Shown: positions 1-11,229, counted from the stretch's first letter. The stretch is DNA of 64,000 bases from Euglena gracilis (GCA_039621445.1 CP154956.1:63194257-63258256); one strand, 5' to 3'. Notes: generated by a model not told the origin, from the sequence alone. Numbers and translations are program-made.

Positions 1-65
1 GCGGGAAACCCCAGGGGGGCTTCAATTTGGGGGGGGTTGTTATTTTGGGTTCTAATTGGGGGGGT
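1..65. repeat. Edge of a poly-G element (word TTCTAATTGGGG)
   Basis: The window opens inside G-runs separated by short A/T words, including CTAATTGGGGG. The same word recurs inverted (CCAATTAGAAGCCCC) near 2,372, 52,370 and 52,706, so this is probably the end of an element cut by the window edge. Confidence 0.45.
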
Positions 66-228
66 TAATGAGGAGCCACTTTGAATTGGTAAGAGTGACC
101 CAAAGAACCTACACACACAAAAAAAAGTAATTTCCACATCAACAGAAGTCCAAAAAGCCTGACTTTTGACACCCAGAGCGAAGTGCTGAAGCGCCAACGG
201 TTTTTTGGGCCGCACACAAGGGTAAACC

Positions 229-606
229 ACCCCAAATAATACCCCCCCCCCAAATAATACCCCCCCCTTGGGGTCCGACTTTGGCCGCCGAAATAATACC
301 CCCCCCTGGTTTCGGGCCGAAGGCCCGGATTTTTGACCTGAAAATGTAGGTAAAAATCACAATTTCTGACAACAAATTACAAAAAAATCTATTTTTCTGG
401 CTCATCTGACCTCCAAAAAATGGTAAATTTCACAAGAAAGTGCAAAAAATGACCCCAAAGGGGGGTTTGGGTGCTATTTTGGGTTTTACAGGACTTCGAA
501 AAATTTCGAAAAATTTGGAAAATAATACCCCCCCAAATAATGCCCCCCCCCTCGGGCCGGGACTTCGGGCGAAAAAAAAATACCCCGGGGGGTATTATTT
601 GGGGGG
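229..606. mobile_element. Poly-C/poly-G element with word AAATAATACCCC
   Basis: The left side carries AAATAATACCCCCC three times with a GGGCCGAAGGCCC hairpin. The right side ends with GGGGTATTATTTGGGGG, the inverted form. No coding sequence is visible inside. Related copies with the same word lie at 14,850-15,180 and 55,556-56,090. Boundaries are approximate because the ends are homopolymer runs. Confidence 0.55.
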
Positions 607-647
607 GGGTTATCCAATTAGAACAGGGGGGGGGAGGGGGTCGGCAC

Positions 648-989
648 CATACAATTCTTTACTGACCCCCGGGCGGGGAGGGGGGGCCGCTCCACTTTTC
701 AAAAAACCAGTCAGTCACTTTTTTTTCGGGAAACCAGTCAGTCACTACCACCCCGGGGGGGGGGGGGGGGCGGCCACTCTGGAATCCAAAGGAAATTTTA
801 CCAAAAAAACATGCAAAAAAGCCAAAAAAAATTCCGGCGCCGTCGGCGCCGGTCACATTAGTGGTTTTTTTGCCGACCCTCCAGGGGGGGGGGGGGTCCG
901 GGCCAAAAACCAGTCAGTCACTCCGAAAAAACCAGTCATCCACCCCCTGGGGGGAGGGGGGAGTTGGCCAGTGCTTAAGCAATTGACTG
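648..989. mobile_element. hAT-like MITE (CAGTCA family), 8-bp target duplication GTCGGCAC
   Basis: GTCGGCAC stands immediately left (640-647) and immediately right (990-997) of a 342-bp unit that begins CATACAATTC and ends CAATTGACTG. An exact 8-bp target duplication is the hAT signature. Inside, CCAGTCAGTCACT recurs between G-runs, and there is a central GGCGCCGTCGGCGCC hairpin. There is no gene. Related copies lie at 34,190-34,470 and 53,633-53,915. Whether it is mobilised by an hAT transposase is inferred from the duplication length alone. Confidence 0.75.
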
Positions 990-997
990 GTCGGCAC

Positions 998-1205
998 CCA
1001 CCCACCCACCCACCCACCCCCTGGGGTGGGGTCCCCAGGGGGGGGGTCCCCGGGGGACCCACCCACTTATGCCCGAAAATGGCCAAAAAGGCTAAAAAAA
1101 TTGCACTTTTTTCAAAATTTTCGGCTCCAAAGGCGCCGAAAAAGATATACCCACCAGCCCCTACCCCCACCCTACTTCCCCCCCCTGGGGGAGGGGGTCC
1201 AAGAC
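998..1205. repeat. CCACCC / GGCGCC-hairpin module, copy 1
   Basis: ACCCACCCACCC, G-rich runs, an A/T stretch of repeated CAAAAA words, then a GGCTCC..GGCGCC hairpin followed by GATATACCCACC and another C-rich block. The same order of parts recurs at about 4,110-4,430 and 57,080-57,345. Confidence 0.55.
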
Positions 1206-1363
1206 TGAAAAAAAAAACCCCTGAATTAGAAGCAATTAGGAACCTTTTTTGGGGCAGAAAATGATCAGTTGGTACAAAAAACATATTGATATATATTCAC
1301 ACGTTGTCAAGTCGGCATTTTAGGGAAAAAGTTAGGATTTAGAATATAACCAGAGAATAGTGC

Positions 1364-2372
1364 TGAATAGTGCTGAGCTCTTAATGGGACTGGCACATAA
1401 TGGAAGGTCGAAAAGCCTAGCATGGCCAATTTCATGAATGTAAAATTTACAAATTGCAGACTTAGACTTGCAATTTATGGTGACTTTCATTGACCTTACA
1501 GTAATTTCTGAAATGTCAATTTTGCAGTCATGTCTGATATGTTGACCAGGTTTTGAACAGTGCTGAGCTCTTAATGGGACATGCATACAATGGAAAGCCA
1601 AAAATACTAGCATATCAAATATAATAATTTGCAAATTACACTCTTTGACCCCAAATTGACCCAAAGTCCATTGGTTTTGGGCCCAAAACGGGGGGCGGGG
1701 GGTCGAAAGACGCTCCCTTTCGGCTCGAAAATACCTTTTCCGGGTCCGGGAGGCCAAAAAACATGCTTTTGGGCCAATATTTTTTTTCGATTTTTTGGGA
1801 TTTTTTTTCGACTTTTTTGTCCGAAAACGGCAGCATCTGACAGTGGAAAAAGTGTACAAAACGGCCATCTGGGCCGAAAAACGGCCGTATCTCGGGCTAG
1901 GCGGGGAGTTGCGGGGAAATCAGAACACTGGTAGATGGGGCATTCCAAGGGCGTCAAATTAGATCTCCGGACATTTCCTTTGATTTTGCATCATTTTCGA
2001 AATATTTTGAAAGTATCGATTTTTTGGGCCCGAAATGGCAGAGTCCAAAGGGGGGGGGGGCTCATCCAGGGGGGGGGCGGGCCAATCCCACCCAGTTTGG
2101 ACCCCTTCGCGCATGAATAACTCGGGCCTGGCGGGGAGTTAGGGGTCATGTGGCGGTGATTCGGAAACTAGAAATCCAGTCGCTCGCGACTGAAAAAAAA
2201 ATTCCGGGAACCGGGCCGGGGTCATGGTGATAATCCGCGGTTTTCACGGTCTACTGTGACCGTCTTTCACGTCTACCGTGAGGGGCCGGGGGAGGAGGGG
2301 GGGTTCCGCCCCCCTTTTCCCTGGTGGTAAGCTTCGCTCTCTCTCTAAACAGATAAGAGCTCAGCGACCCCC
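1364..2372 (-). mobile_element. GAGCTC-ended dispersed element (L family), copy 1
   Basis: The unit runs from GCTGAGCTCTTAATGGG (1,364) to TAAGAGCTCAGCGACCCC (2,372). Its interior matches, in reverse, the elements at 34,931-35,832 and 45,428-46,505. Shared landmarks are TCAGTCGCGAGCGACTGG, the words around GGCGGGGAGTT, and CGAAAGGGGTCCAAA-type text. No protein is recognised. The long apparent frames inside overlap on both strands and are not shared with the other copies. Confidence 0.6.
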
Positions 2373-2734
2373 CAATTAGAAGCCCCCCCGGGCTACTATC
2401 CAGTCAGTCTGCGGAAAACCCAAGGGGAGGGGGGGCTTTATCCTGGTGGTGACAAATCAAGTGCAAATTGGGCTAGCCCATCTCAGAATTCATCTGGACT
2501 CAGGAATCAGCTGCCAGTTTTTGGACTTTGAATATCAATTTCCGCTTTGATTTTGAAGTTGGGGGACAGGCAGGGATGTATGTAAGCACATGGAGTGGGT
2601 AGGACCCCACCTCCTACCTCGATGTGGTAAGGAGGCCTGAAAAATTTTCGGTTCTGTGGACGACGGCCAAAGCGACGTATACCAGGCCAAATTTTTGAAA
2701 ATTGTTTTAAAAAAAAACTCAAAGGATGCTGATT

Positions 2735-2905
2735 TTTGAAATTTTTTGAATAGTTTTCTTTGGAAAACACCAAAACATCAAAAAATGCACAATATGCGCA
2801 AAAAACAAAAGACAATGTTTGGCACTTCCTGGGGTAGCACCGGAAGAATTTTTTTTTGCGGGGTTTTTTGGAACCTGCCAAGGCAGGGGGGGGGGGCCGG
2901 ACACC
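2735..2905 (+). repeat. Three-copy 170-bp repeat (CACCAAAACATCAAAAAATG), copy 1
   Basis: The pattern is AAAACACCAAAACATC, then a GGGCAATATGC-type word, CCGGAAGAA, a T-run and GGAACCTGCCAAGG. It recurs at 34,650-34,830 in the same orientation and at 35,850-36,050 inverted. The rest of 2,373-3,080 holds only G/C-run text and no gene I can support. Confidence 0.5.
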
Positions 2906-3080
2906 CCATCCCAAAATCTGGGGGGGGGGTTCGGAACCCCCCCAACCACCTCACCCCCGACCTCGCTGCCATACATCCCTGGTGAGAGGGACGCAAAGAC
3001 ACAGAGGGGAATTGTGGGAAATGTGCATGAACTTCGTCCTTTTTTGAAAAAACCAACTGTGCACAAAAAATTCAGTTGAG

Positions 3081-3830
3081 TTCCCTTATTGGCCCGGGGG
3101 TCCCTCCCTGTCCGCCAATATTTGCCTTGATTGAAAAAGCAAAAAAAAATTCTGTTTTTTCAAAAGATTGAACAATGGAGCAACAACCTGCAAAACAAAC
3201 CCTATTCACTCCGACCAAATGGCCAAATATGCTTGCATTTTGACCATTTTCAAGAAAATGCACAGGACCTTTGCTGTCGGGTGGGTCACTGTGCTTGTTT
3301 GCTCCAAATGCACATCCAATATCAAAATACATTGAAAATTTTGGGGGGTCCACCTTCCTTGATGCTGTCCAATTGCACATTCGAGAGAAATGGGATGCAA
3401 GAGGAAACATGCCTGATGAAGCTTTGTCATTACCTCGATCGTTTGGCCTTCGTCCCAAAGCTCCTCCTGCAGATAAACATGGAGCCTGGCTGTAGACTTT
3501 GGTCATTCTTTGGTCGATATGGTGAAGTATGACAAAAATTCGGGAGTTATCTTCCTTTTTGGTTCAGAACGCCCCTGTTGAAGCTTTCTCCACCATTCAA
3601 AAATTTACAGTTGTAATTCCTCTGAGAAACAAATTTTCCCAGGTCTCATCCAAAGATTTCTTTAATTTTCGTGACCCCAGGGGGAGAGGGGCGGTAGGTG
3701 GGTCCTGGCCGAGCCTCCACCTGGAGGGGGGGTTGGGCCGAGTGAGGAAAACTCCCTCATTTAAGTGCACGGGGTGAGCACATTATTGGACGGTAGTTTC
3801 GAACCCTCAGGGGTGTGACACTTTTTTGGG
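3081..3830. other. Unassigned interval
   Basis: No repeat family or gene is recognised with confidence. An open + strand stretch at 3,290-3,495 reads somewhat like protein (FLDAVQLHIREKWDARGN) but has no clear splice sites or known motif. It could be an exon of an unknown gene or chance. Confidence 0.2.
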
Positions 3831-4109
3831 CACTACCCAAAAGCGGCTCAGTGAAAAGTGGCTTTTGGGGGGGGGTGCACTTTTATGGACTTCACTTTCG
3901 GGCCCTGGGAGGGGGTGACATCTATTTGCACCATTTGGGCACCGTGCAATGGGAAGGGGGTTTACCCCACCGGAGGCGGGGTTTTCCTCTGTTTGCGGCA
4001 CAAAACGCGGAAAAAAAATTTGGACCCAAAATTAACCCGTCGGTATAAATGGGGGGGTCGGCAAAAATGGGGGTCTGTCAAAATGCTGGAAAAATGAAGG
4101 TGGTATGAT

Positions 4110-4430
4110 GGAGGCCGAGGTTTTTTGGGTCCCGGGGTCCAGACCAGGGTTTTTTTTAAAGACCGGGGGGGAGGGGGGTCCCCCCCCACCCACCCACCCC
4201 CTGGGGGCCCCCCCCCGAGGGGGGGAGGGGTCCCGGGGGACCCACAAAAAATGGCCGAAAAATCGCGGAAAGTGCTAAAAATAGAATTTTTTCGGCGCCT
4301 GTGGCGCCGAAAAGTATATCCCACCCCCCTCTGGGGGGGACCCCCCCGGGGGGGGCTTGGCCAGACCCACCCACCCTACCCCCCCCCCCGGGGGTCCAAA
4401 CTTAAAAAAATCCCTGGTCCAGACCCACTT
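4110..4430. repeat. CCACCC / GGCGCC-hairpin module, copy 2
   Basis: Same part order as at 998-1,205: a CCCACCCACCCACC block, CGAAAAATCGC-like A/T words, a CGGCGCCTGTGGCGCCG hairpin, AGTATATCCCACC, then C-rich text. It is non-coding. Confidence 0.55.
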
Positions 4431-4440
4431 TTACCAATCG

Positions 4441-5200
4441 GCTTTCCAGCCTTCAGCCAGCCAAAGTTTGGAGGGGGGGAATAATTGGACAGGTGGCCAG
4501 CCATGTCCAGAAAAACTATTTGACATTTTTAATTTGGATAAAGGTTGGAAAAGAGGAATTATCAACCAGGGAAAATTATCGGATAAACCTGACGCACTTT
4601 TAAATTTCTGGAAATCCCAGCGGGATCGGTGTAAATGGGTCAAGGTGCTTGACTGGGGGGGGGGGCAGGGATGAGGCATTTTGCTTTCATCCTCTCCCCC
4701 GTTTCGCGTCCACCCCCAATAAACAACGATCCATCTGTTCACATTTCGCCAAAAAGTGGACACTGGGGTGAACCTGAGTGCCGTTTTGTGCTTTATTGCG
4801 ACCTCCTTGTGCTTTACCTTGTTGCGCACCAGATGTAACAGAGGGGGTCGGTCGGGATAAATGTATTTTTTGCTATTTTTCTCCAGGGTGTCAGCGCAAA
4901 TGTGGGAGTTGGTATGAATGGATTTCTCCTGATTTTTCCAGAGGGCTCGGTATAAATGGGGGTAGTCGGTATAAACGGGGGGTTGGTCAAAATGGGTGGG
5001 ATTACCCACAGTAGCTGCAATAATTTAAACACCCCAATGGCATTATTTCTTTGCATATGCCTTTTTGAGGAAAAATCAAATGCCTGGGTGATGAGCCCTC
5101 GCGATGACTTGACCAATGGGCATCTGCAGAGCATGCAATGAAGCAACCAATCACAGGGGGGGTCTTATATGCGGGGTCATATATTGGGGGGGGGCATGGT
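4441..5200. repeat. Interval with GGTATAAATGGGGG words
   Basis: GGTATAAATGGGGG or close variants occur near 4,042, 4,852, 4,950 and 4,967, each next to a G-run, in the style of the other poly-G elements. TCATATATTGGGGGGG follows near 5,170. No gene is recognised; paired termini are not clear. Confidence 0.35.
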
Positions 5201-6204
5201 ATCACCCGTTAACATCTTTCAAACTCCAAAAAAAGTCCACATGCCCATTTTTTTTTGAATCTCACCAACAGATGTCGTAAAATTAAGTTTTTTGGGTAAC
5301 TCGACGTCAATTCTGTCCCAACAACAACAACGACAACAACAACAACAACAACAACAACAACCCAATGGAGGGAGTAGAAGGGAGTTCACAAAAAATAAGC
5401 AGCGTTGAAAGGTTGAAGAGGTGTCAGAAAAGCAATTGTCAATAGTTTCAGCAAGCAATCTGTCAATAGTTTCAGCAAGCAATCACCTGTGTTTAGCACA
5501 AGGACCTTGAAGTGCTTTCTTGACTCCGAGGGATGAAATGTCATTTCTTCAGTGGCCATCATCCTCAGAGAGGACCTGATCACATGCTGTTCAAGGGGAG
5601 AACTTGTTGATGAATGATACATACAACCCAAATCCCCCCATTTCCGTCCGTCCCTGGGACCCTTTACGACACAATGGGAACAGTGCGGGGGGAACAGTTC
5701 GGGGGGAGGGGGACCTGGCGCCTCCCCTGAGCTATTTCCATACCCCAAAGTCGCTCAAAAGGGGTCATCTTTGGCAACTTTTTTGATGCTTGCTCAAAAA
5801 AAAGGGCCAATTTTGAGTCATTGATGCCAAAAAAAATATTATCATTATGATTAGTTATTATTGTTATTATTGTTAGTTATCAACGTCTGGAAAAACGTCG
5901 GGTTTTCATCATTTTTTTTGCACCTTCCTCATATTCCCATACCCCCTAAGGGAATCATGGGAGGCATGGTATTCCTTCCTTGCACCACAATTTCGTCTGA
6001 ATTGGCACCCAAATTTAGGATTGCACAATTAATTCAGCACCCTCCCCACAAATATACATCCCCCTCAATATAAATAATTGACACCCGAATATTTCGCCCT
6101 CCAATTTTTTGCTTCAAACCGTTTAATAAAAATTTTTATCCCGTTGCAGATGCTCTTGCCACACTCTGCTGCTGTTCTGGTGTTTGTGTCCCTTTGTTTA
6201 CTAT
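5201..6204. other. Unassigned interval with a CAA microsatellite
   Basis: A (CAA)n tract lies at about 5,322-5,361. A short duplication, CAATAGTTTCAGCAAGCAATC, sits at about 5,439-5,484. The rest is A/T-rich with no supportable gene. Confidence 0.4.
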
Positions 6205-6580
6205 ATACTGTACTATACTATACTGTACTATACTACACTATACTATGCTATACTATACTGTGCTATACTATACTACACTACACTATACTATACTATACTA
6301 TACTATACTATACTATACTATACTATACTATACTATACTATACTATACTATACTATACTATACTATACTATACTATACTATACTATACTATACTATACTA
6401 TACTATACTATACTATACTATACTATACTATGCTATACTATACTATACTATACTAAACTACACAATACTATACTATACCATACTATTCTATGCTATGCTA
6501 TGCTATGCTATGCTATGCTATGCTATGCTATGCTATGCTATGCTATGCTATACTGTACTGTGCTATACCACACTACACTA
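6205..6580. repeat. CTATA pentanucleotide array 1
   Basis: About 75 near-perfect CTATA units. Scattered variants (CTGTA, CTACA) lie near the left edge and CTATG variants near the right. Because 5 is not a multiple of 3, every frame reads as Tyr/Thr/Ile/Leu repeats, so no coding is implied. Confidence 0.9.
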
Positions 6581-6985
6581 AACCCCCCACCTATAACCCC
6601 CGGGGGGTTTATAGGATCCTGTTTGGTTGTCGGCCCGAGGGGGGGGTTATAGGTGGGGGGTTATAGGTCCCGGTTTGGTTGCCCAGCCAAGAACCATTGA
6701 ACCTTGACCACGCGGCCCACATCTGATGACTCTTGTCCATGTGCAGGATGAGGGGCAAAAAGAAAAAACAAAAGCAAGGATCCTTGGATTGCTTCCTGCA
6801 TCCAGCATTTCTCACCTTGGCAACGTGCCATTTCGAGTGAGGTGCGGATTCCCTTTTTCTGCTCTCCGGTTCATGGCTGGCCTTGTGGGGGGGGTTATAG
6901 GTCCCGGTTTGGTGGTCGGGCTCAGGGGGGTTATAGGTGGGGGGGGGGGTTATAGGATGGGGGGGTTATAGGTGGGGGGGTTTAT
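6581..6985. mobile_element. Poly-G element with word GGGGTTATAGG between two CTATA arrays
   Basis: The left side has CCTATAACCCCC and GGTTTATAGG. The right side has three GGGGTTATAGG words. Both sides carry TCCCGGTTTGGTTG-like text. The internal 200 bp has no gene. The same words recur at 62,340-62,410. The unit sits exactly between two CTATA arrays and its own word contains TATAG. Confidence 0.6.
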
Positions 6986-7370
6986 ACTATACTGTACTAT
7001 ACTGTACTGTACTGTACTATACTATACTATACTATACCATACTATACTATACTATACTATACTATACTATACTATACTATACTATACTATACTATACTAT
7101 ACTATACTATACTATACTATACTATACTATACTATACTGTACTATACTATACTATACTGTGCTATACTGTGCTATACTATACTATACTGTGCTATACTAT
7201 ACTATACTATACTATACTATACTATACTATACTATACTATACTATACTATACTATACTATACTATACTATACTATACTATACTATACTATACTATACTAT
7301 ACTATACTATACTATACTATACTGTACTGTACTGTACGATAGTACACTATACTATGCTATACTATACTAT
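6986..7370. repeat. CTATA pentanucleotide array 2
   Basis: A second array of about 75 CTATA units with CTGTA variants at both edges. It has the same orientation and nearly the same length as array 1. Confidence 0.9.
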
Positions 7371-7690
7371 AAAGTTCGATTCACTTTGGATTTGTCCAAC
7401 TTCATTCCAACATGAGCTGCATTGGTGTGTTTCAAGCCCTTTGGAGCTGTGCAACAGACAGTTTAAAGACATGGCTTTTCGAAAACAAGTTGACGTTAAT
7501 GGAAAAAAATACACAACCAACATTTAGACTTTTTTTTTGAACCCTGACCTGCCATTTTGGCCATTTTGGTTGCTCACACAAGACCTAAATCTCCTGTTGG
7601 CTTTTGGAAAAGTGGGGCGTTCACCAACTCTACGTGTGCAACATGGTGATTGAGCACAATGAACATTTGTGTTTTTCATCCGCTGTCAAA
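7371..7690. other. Unassigned interval
   Basis: Mixed-composition sequence between the CTATA array and a palindrome array. I see no gene, RNA or repeat family in it. Confidence 0.3.
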
Positions 7691-7796
7691 GGCGCAGACT
7701 CCGTCCTGAGTTCCTGCGCCTCTTGTATGCGGACTTAAAAAAACTGCGTAAGACGCAGGACTCAGGACGGAGTCTGCGTCTAAGAGGCAGTTATTG
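7691..7796. repeat. Arm-spacer-arm palindrome array (arms GCAGACTC, spacer AGGACG)
   Basis: Two facing units: GGCGCAGACTC-CGTCCT-GAG.. and ..GGACTC-AGGACG-GAGTCTGCG. The arms are inverted repeats of each other and the central six bases are asymmetric (AGGACG or its complement). The AGGAC core also forms the spacer of arrays at 10,870, 11,815, 26,617 and 31,337, whose arms are different. Confidence 0.6.
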
Positions 7797-7894
7797 CTAC
7801 AGAGTAAGGTTGGTAGAATAGTATTCGTTCAACCTCGTGAACGAATAAAACGATTAATCTCCCCTATCCGACGAATTGTCAACTACCCCGCAAC

Positions 7895-8071
7895 ATGGCA
7901 ACCGAAAAGAGTTTGGTATGGGAACATTTTTCCAAAGATTCTGGAGAGATGCGCACAGTCACAGTTACGTGCAAGGTGTGCTCACTTCTGCCCCAGTGTT
8001 TTATACACCTATTAGCTCTTAGATTTGCAAGGTGTTTCCGTTGGCTTTCCACAGAAACACCTCTTCAATGA
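7895..8071 (+). pseudogene. BED-type zinc finger fragment, hAT transposase N-terminus
   Basis: A short frame from ATG at 7,895 reads MATEKSLVWEHFSKD, then TVTCKVC at residues 25-31. The pattern of an aromatic W..F pair followed by C-x2-C is the start of a BED zinc finger, the DNA-binding domain at the N-terminus of many hAT transposases. The closing His/Cys pair and the RNase H-like transposase domain are not found downstream, so this is either a first exon (a possible donor follows TGCAAG near 7,978) or a decayed remnant. It lies among GATTAATCG terminal words, which fits an hAT element. The assignment rests on the short motif only. Confidence 0.4.
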
Positions 8072-8378
8072 TGAACCATTCAATGGCAGCCCTTTTGCAT
8101 TGTGGTTGGCTTCTTGTATGTGCAAAAATACCCCTTGGGTGTGGTGCATTTCTTCAAAATCTTTTGATACGAAAACTGTGTTCAGAACGCCGGTTCGGTT
8201 TCAACCGTGTTTCAGAACAGGCGGCAGCCAGATTCATACGATTCACACATTCACACAGTTTGTTGAAACCGTGGATTAGGGGCTCTGGCTTCACGCCCGA
8301 ACCGGCGTTCAAGGAATCACAGCCAAATTCGCCCTAAATACCATTTTTTGAACATTTTTGAGCATTTTTGACCTCCTT

Positions 8379-8720
8379 TGGGCGCATGGCCATGTCTATC
8401 GGCCGATTGAAATTTTCACATGTCTGATGCTATGTTACCATCAATTGAAAGCTCTTATCAAGGGCTTTTGACAGATGGCCACAGGATTCAGCCATAATGC
8501 ACACAGTGCTTATTATTCGTGATCGTGTATTCCAAACTTTGACATCTTTGACACAAACCTCACTGAGGACCGCAAGGGACATCCTACGTTGATGAGCTTC
8601 GCTCATTTTCCCTTTGACCTTCTCACCCACACCTGCACCAGCACACTCACATCCATTTGTTTGTAACATCGGCACGCCTGCTTTGAACGCTTTGTACATG
8701 TAAGGTTGTGCCAATTAATA
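8379..8720. repeat. Dispersed repeat CAAGGGCTTTTGACAGATGG, copy 1
   Basis: The text around TGAAAGCTCTTATCAAGGG, then GCCACAGGATTCAGC and AATGCACAC, matches 18,379-18,480 closely. A related degenerate unit at 18,667-18,720 suggests an internally repetitive element. There is no gene. Confidence 0.5.
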
Positions 8721-9059
8721 GTTTTGAACTTGTGAACGATTAATCGCGATTAATCAGGGTGTCTCGGACGATTTACAATTAATTGGTCCCTTCCGATTTT
8801 TTGTTATTAAAACCTGGTGTGAGGATTTCAAATATAGAACTCAGACCATTTCTTTGCGTGCCACGCTCACTATTTTTGCTCAATTTTCACCGCCGAAGCT
8901 CATTAGGAATTGCTGCATCTGATAAGCATCGCGCAGCGTTTCACTGGCACGTTCGCTGACTCGTTGGCCAGTTTTAACAACCACTTTCATGTTATACCAG
9001 CAAGTAATGTACTATCTGACTGATTATTGTTCAAAATTGTATGTTTTCAGCAGATGTCG

Positions 9060-9171
9060 TCATGGTTGACATCCAAAATGAACGATAAATCGCCCTGTGC
9101 CGAACGATTCGATTAATCAGCAATGACGAACGATTAGTCGATTAATCGATTAATCGAAAAAACCCTACTAC
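9060..9171. repeat. GATTAATCG terminal array
   Basis: Several ACGATTAATCG / CGATTAATCGATTAATCG words ending in AAAAAACCCT. Similar words lie at 8,725-8,760 and weaker ones near 7,850. This looks like the subterminal repeat of an hAT-type element with the BED fragment at 7,895 inside. The left end is not resolved. Confidence 0.4.
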
Positions 9172-9334
9172 ATGCTACATACTCTATTACATACATAGAA
9201 CGCCCCACCGAGTCCCCTCGGGACGACATGGAATGTACATTTCTGACCCGCTGGAGCACCATGTACATAAAAGGTGCACGCCGGTTCTCTTTCTCTCAAA
9301 CATTGCATACCATGATAAACTTAAAAAAAATATC

Positions 9335-9523
9335 TCAATTTGTGAAATCCCAAACCTCAGGTGCCATACAACATATCAATTGAAAGCTGTCCCCAAGACC
9401 TTTCACTTGGCACCCTCGGAACTCAGCCACACTGCACAGCGCCCTGAAAATCGCCGATCGCATGTTCGGACCCTTTTCGCAAATTCCAAATTCCACTGTT
9501 CACCTGCCATATTGGGCGCAAGG
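9335..9523. repeat. Dispersed repeat AACTCAGCCACACTGCACAG, copy 1
   Basis: About 190 bp that match 18,487-18,668 over their whole length, including TCAGGTGCCATAC, AACTCAGCCACACTGCACAG and CCACTGTTCACCTGCCAT. It directly abuts the element that begins at 9,524. No coding function is seen. Confidence 0.55.
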
Positions 9524-10775
9524 CGGTAGACTGGGGGGGGGGGTTGTGGGTAGTCGGCCGACTACCCAATTGGTCGGCCGACTAGGCCTGGTCGGTAGCT
9601 AGTCGGCGAGACAGGGGGGGGGGGGGTAGTGGGTAGTCGGCCGACTAGTCGGCCGACTACCCACTCTAATGTACTAACGGGTCCAAACCGCCGACTTTTA
9701 AGCCCCCCCCATGAAGGAAATTCAATGCAAACTAGTCGGTGGCTAGTCGGCGGTCATAAAAATGGTCTGTGGCGGGCCCAAATCACCCGGAAACGGTCCG
9801 GATGGGTCCAAAAAAGTGTCTTACGCCTAAATAAACACCCCCAGATGGAAATCTTTGGTCGGTGGGGGTCGGTGGGCCCTTGATGGGGGTCCGGAGGGGT
9901 AAAAAACCAATGATGAAACAAGGATTACATGAAAATCCTTTGCAGAAATGCAAGCATTCTGCATCACGAGAGGCAGAAAACTCCCCCCTCCACCCCCATC
10001 CGAGCCTCAAATAACAAAATCCCTTCTGTGTTGGCAACATACTCGGGGGCTAAGTCGTTTTTGTGGCTCACTTTGGCATAGGCGGGGGGGCTCCCCCCCC
10101 CCCCCCCCCGCACCCCCACCCCTCCCCGATTGGGGGAGTCTGGAGCCATTTGGGTGGGTTTTGACTGGTGTTGAGCATACATCTCTTTAAGGACCCCGGG
10201 GGGGGGGTGCTGGGCTAGGGCTAGAAATTTGGGCTGGCTAGAAATTTGGGCTGGCTAGCCCCCCCCCCCCCGGGGGGGGGGGGGGGGCTGGGCCCCGGCT
10301 GTACCCGAACCGGGGCGAGCTGGACTGAAATCGGAAAAATGCCCAAAATTGACCTGCAGAACACAGTTTTTAAAAAATGGTGCATCTGAAACCCCCCAAA
10401 AATGCCCCAAACGCCCCCCAAACCCCATTTTTGGCCACTTTTGAACACAGTTTTCCAAAAAATTTCGGCGCTTTGCGCCGAAAAATTTTGGGCTGGACCC
10501 CCAAAAAAGGGGCTGGCTAGCTGGGCTAGCAGCACCCCCCCCGGGGGGGGGTGCTGCTGCGGCTGGGCTGGGCCCAAATCGGGGCTGGCTGCAGCCGCCC
10601 CCCCGGGGGGGGTTCGCAAAACCTTAGAGAGATGTATGGTGTTGAGGCGATTTGGACAAATTTTTTTCCCAGGGGGGGGGGCTTAAAAGTCGGCGGTTTT
10701 GACCCGTTAGTACATTAGAGTGGGTAGTCGGCCGACTAGTCGGCCGACTACCCACTACCCCCCCCCAGTCTACCG
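9524..10775. mobile_element. CGGTAGACTGG element, short non-coding copy (E1)
   Basis: It starts CGGTAGACTGG and ends CCAGTCTACCG. Both ends carry G-runs and tandem palindromes of GTCGGCCGACTA, followed by ACTCTAATGTACTAACGGGT and CCGCCGACTTTTAAGCCCC. The same ends bound the large element at 15,899-22,263. The interior matches, in reverse, both inner arms of that element but lacks the recombinase gene. It is thus a short non-autonomous relative, itself carrying an insertion at 10,176-10,638. No clear target duplication is seen. Confidence 0.75.
10176..10638. mobile_element. hAT-like MITE (GGCTGG family), target duplication GTGTTGAG
   Basis: It begins CATACATCTCTTTAAGG and ends CCTTAGAGAGATGTATG. 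GTGTTGAG lies just outside on both sides (10,168-10,175 and 10,639-10,646). The related arm near 16,060-16,080 has the uninterrupted site (GGTGCTGAGG), which shows this is an insertion. The interior is GGCTGGCTAG words, G-runs and a GGCGCTTTGCGCC hairpin. It is non-coding. Relatives are at 41,874, 59,597 and 61,590. Confidence 0.75.
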
Positions 10776-10869
10776 TCTGGCACTCTCAGCCACAATTTGT
10801 GTGTAAAAAAGGGGGTGCCAACATAGTGGGCACGCCTGTGTTTTTTGACGTTGTTTTTTTTTTATTTCT

Positions 10870-10993
10870 AAACCGGCGTTTGAGACGCCGGGTTCAGGAC
10901 AGAACCGGCGTCCCCCCCCCCACGGGTTTTCCGGACGCCGGTTCTGTCCTAAAACCCGGGGTTAGGAACGCCGGTTCTGTCCAAAACCCGGCG
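10870..10993. repeat. Arm-spacer-arm palindrome array (arms GCCGGTTC, spacer TGTCCT)
   Basis: Three units such as GACGCCGGGTTC-AGGACA-GAACCGGCGTC. The arms are inverted repeats, and the six-base middle is asymmetric and constant. A matching array in the opposite sense lies at 11,815-11,912 and a near-identical one at 26,617-26,745. Confidence 0.65.
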
Positions 10994-11229
10994 TCCGGTT
11001 TGGGACTGTATTTTGTGTAAAAAAGTGTGCCAATGTGACCCCGAGAAACAAAAATCTCCTTGGATGAAAGGGGATAAAGGCACAATTGCTGAGTGCAAAA
11101 TATCATGGATGACTGACAGCAAGCGTTTTGCAGTTTCTGAGGTGGGGGGGGGAGGATTGCTAGGCATACAGGTTGCTACAGCTGCACTGATTACAGGGCA
11201 AAACATATTGCCGGCAAGGAGACGCATTA

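Noticed and set aside
853-1284. Gly/Pro-rich open frames on both strands
   Set aside because: They cross G/C homopolymer repeats in a MITE and a hairpin module. No start, splice or domain evidence.
6078-7527. Long Tyr/Thr/Ile/Leu repeat proteins
   Set aside because: They are translations of the CTATA microsatellite in all three frames.
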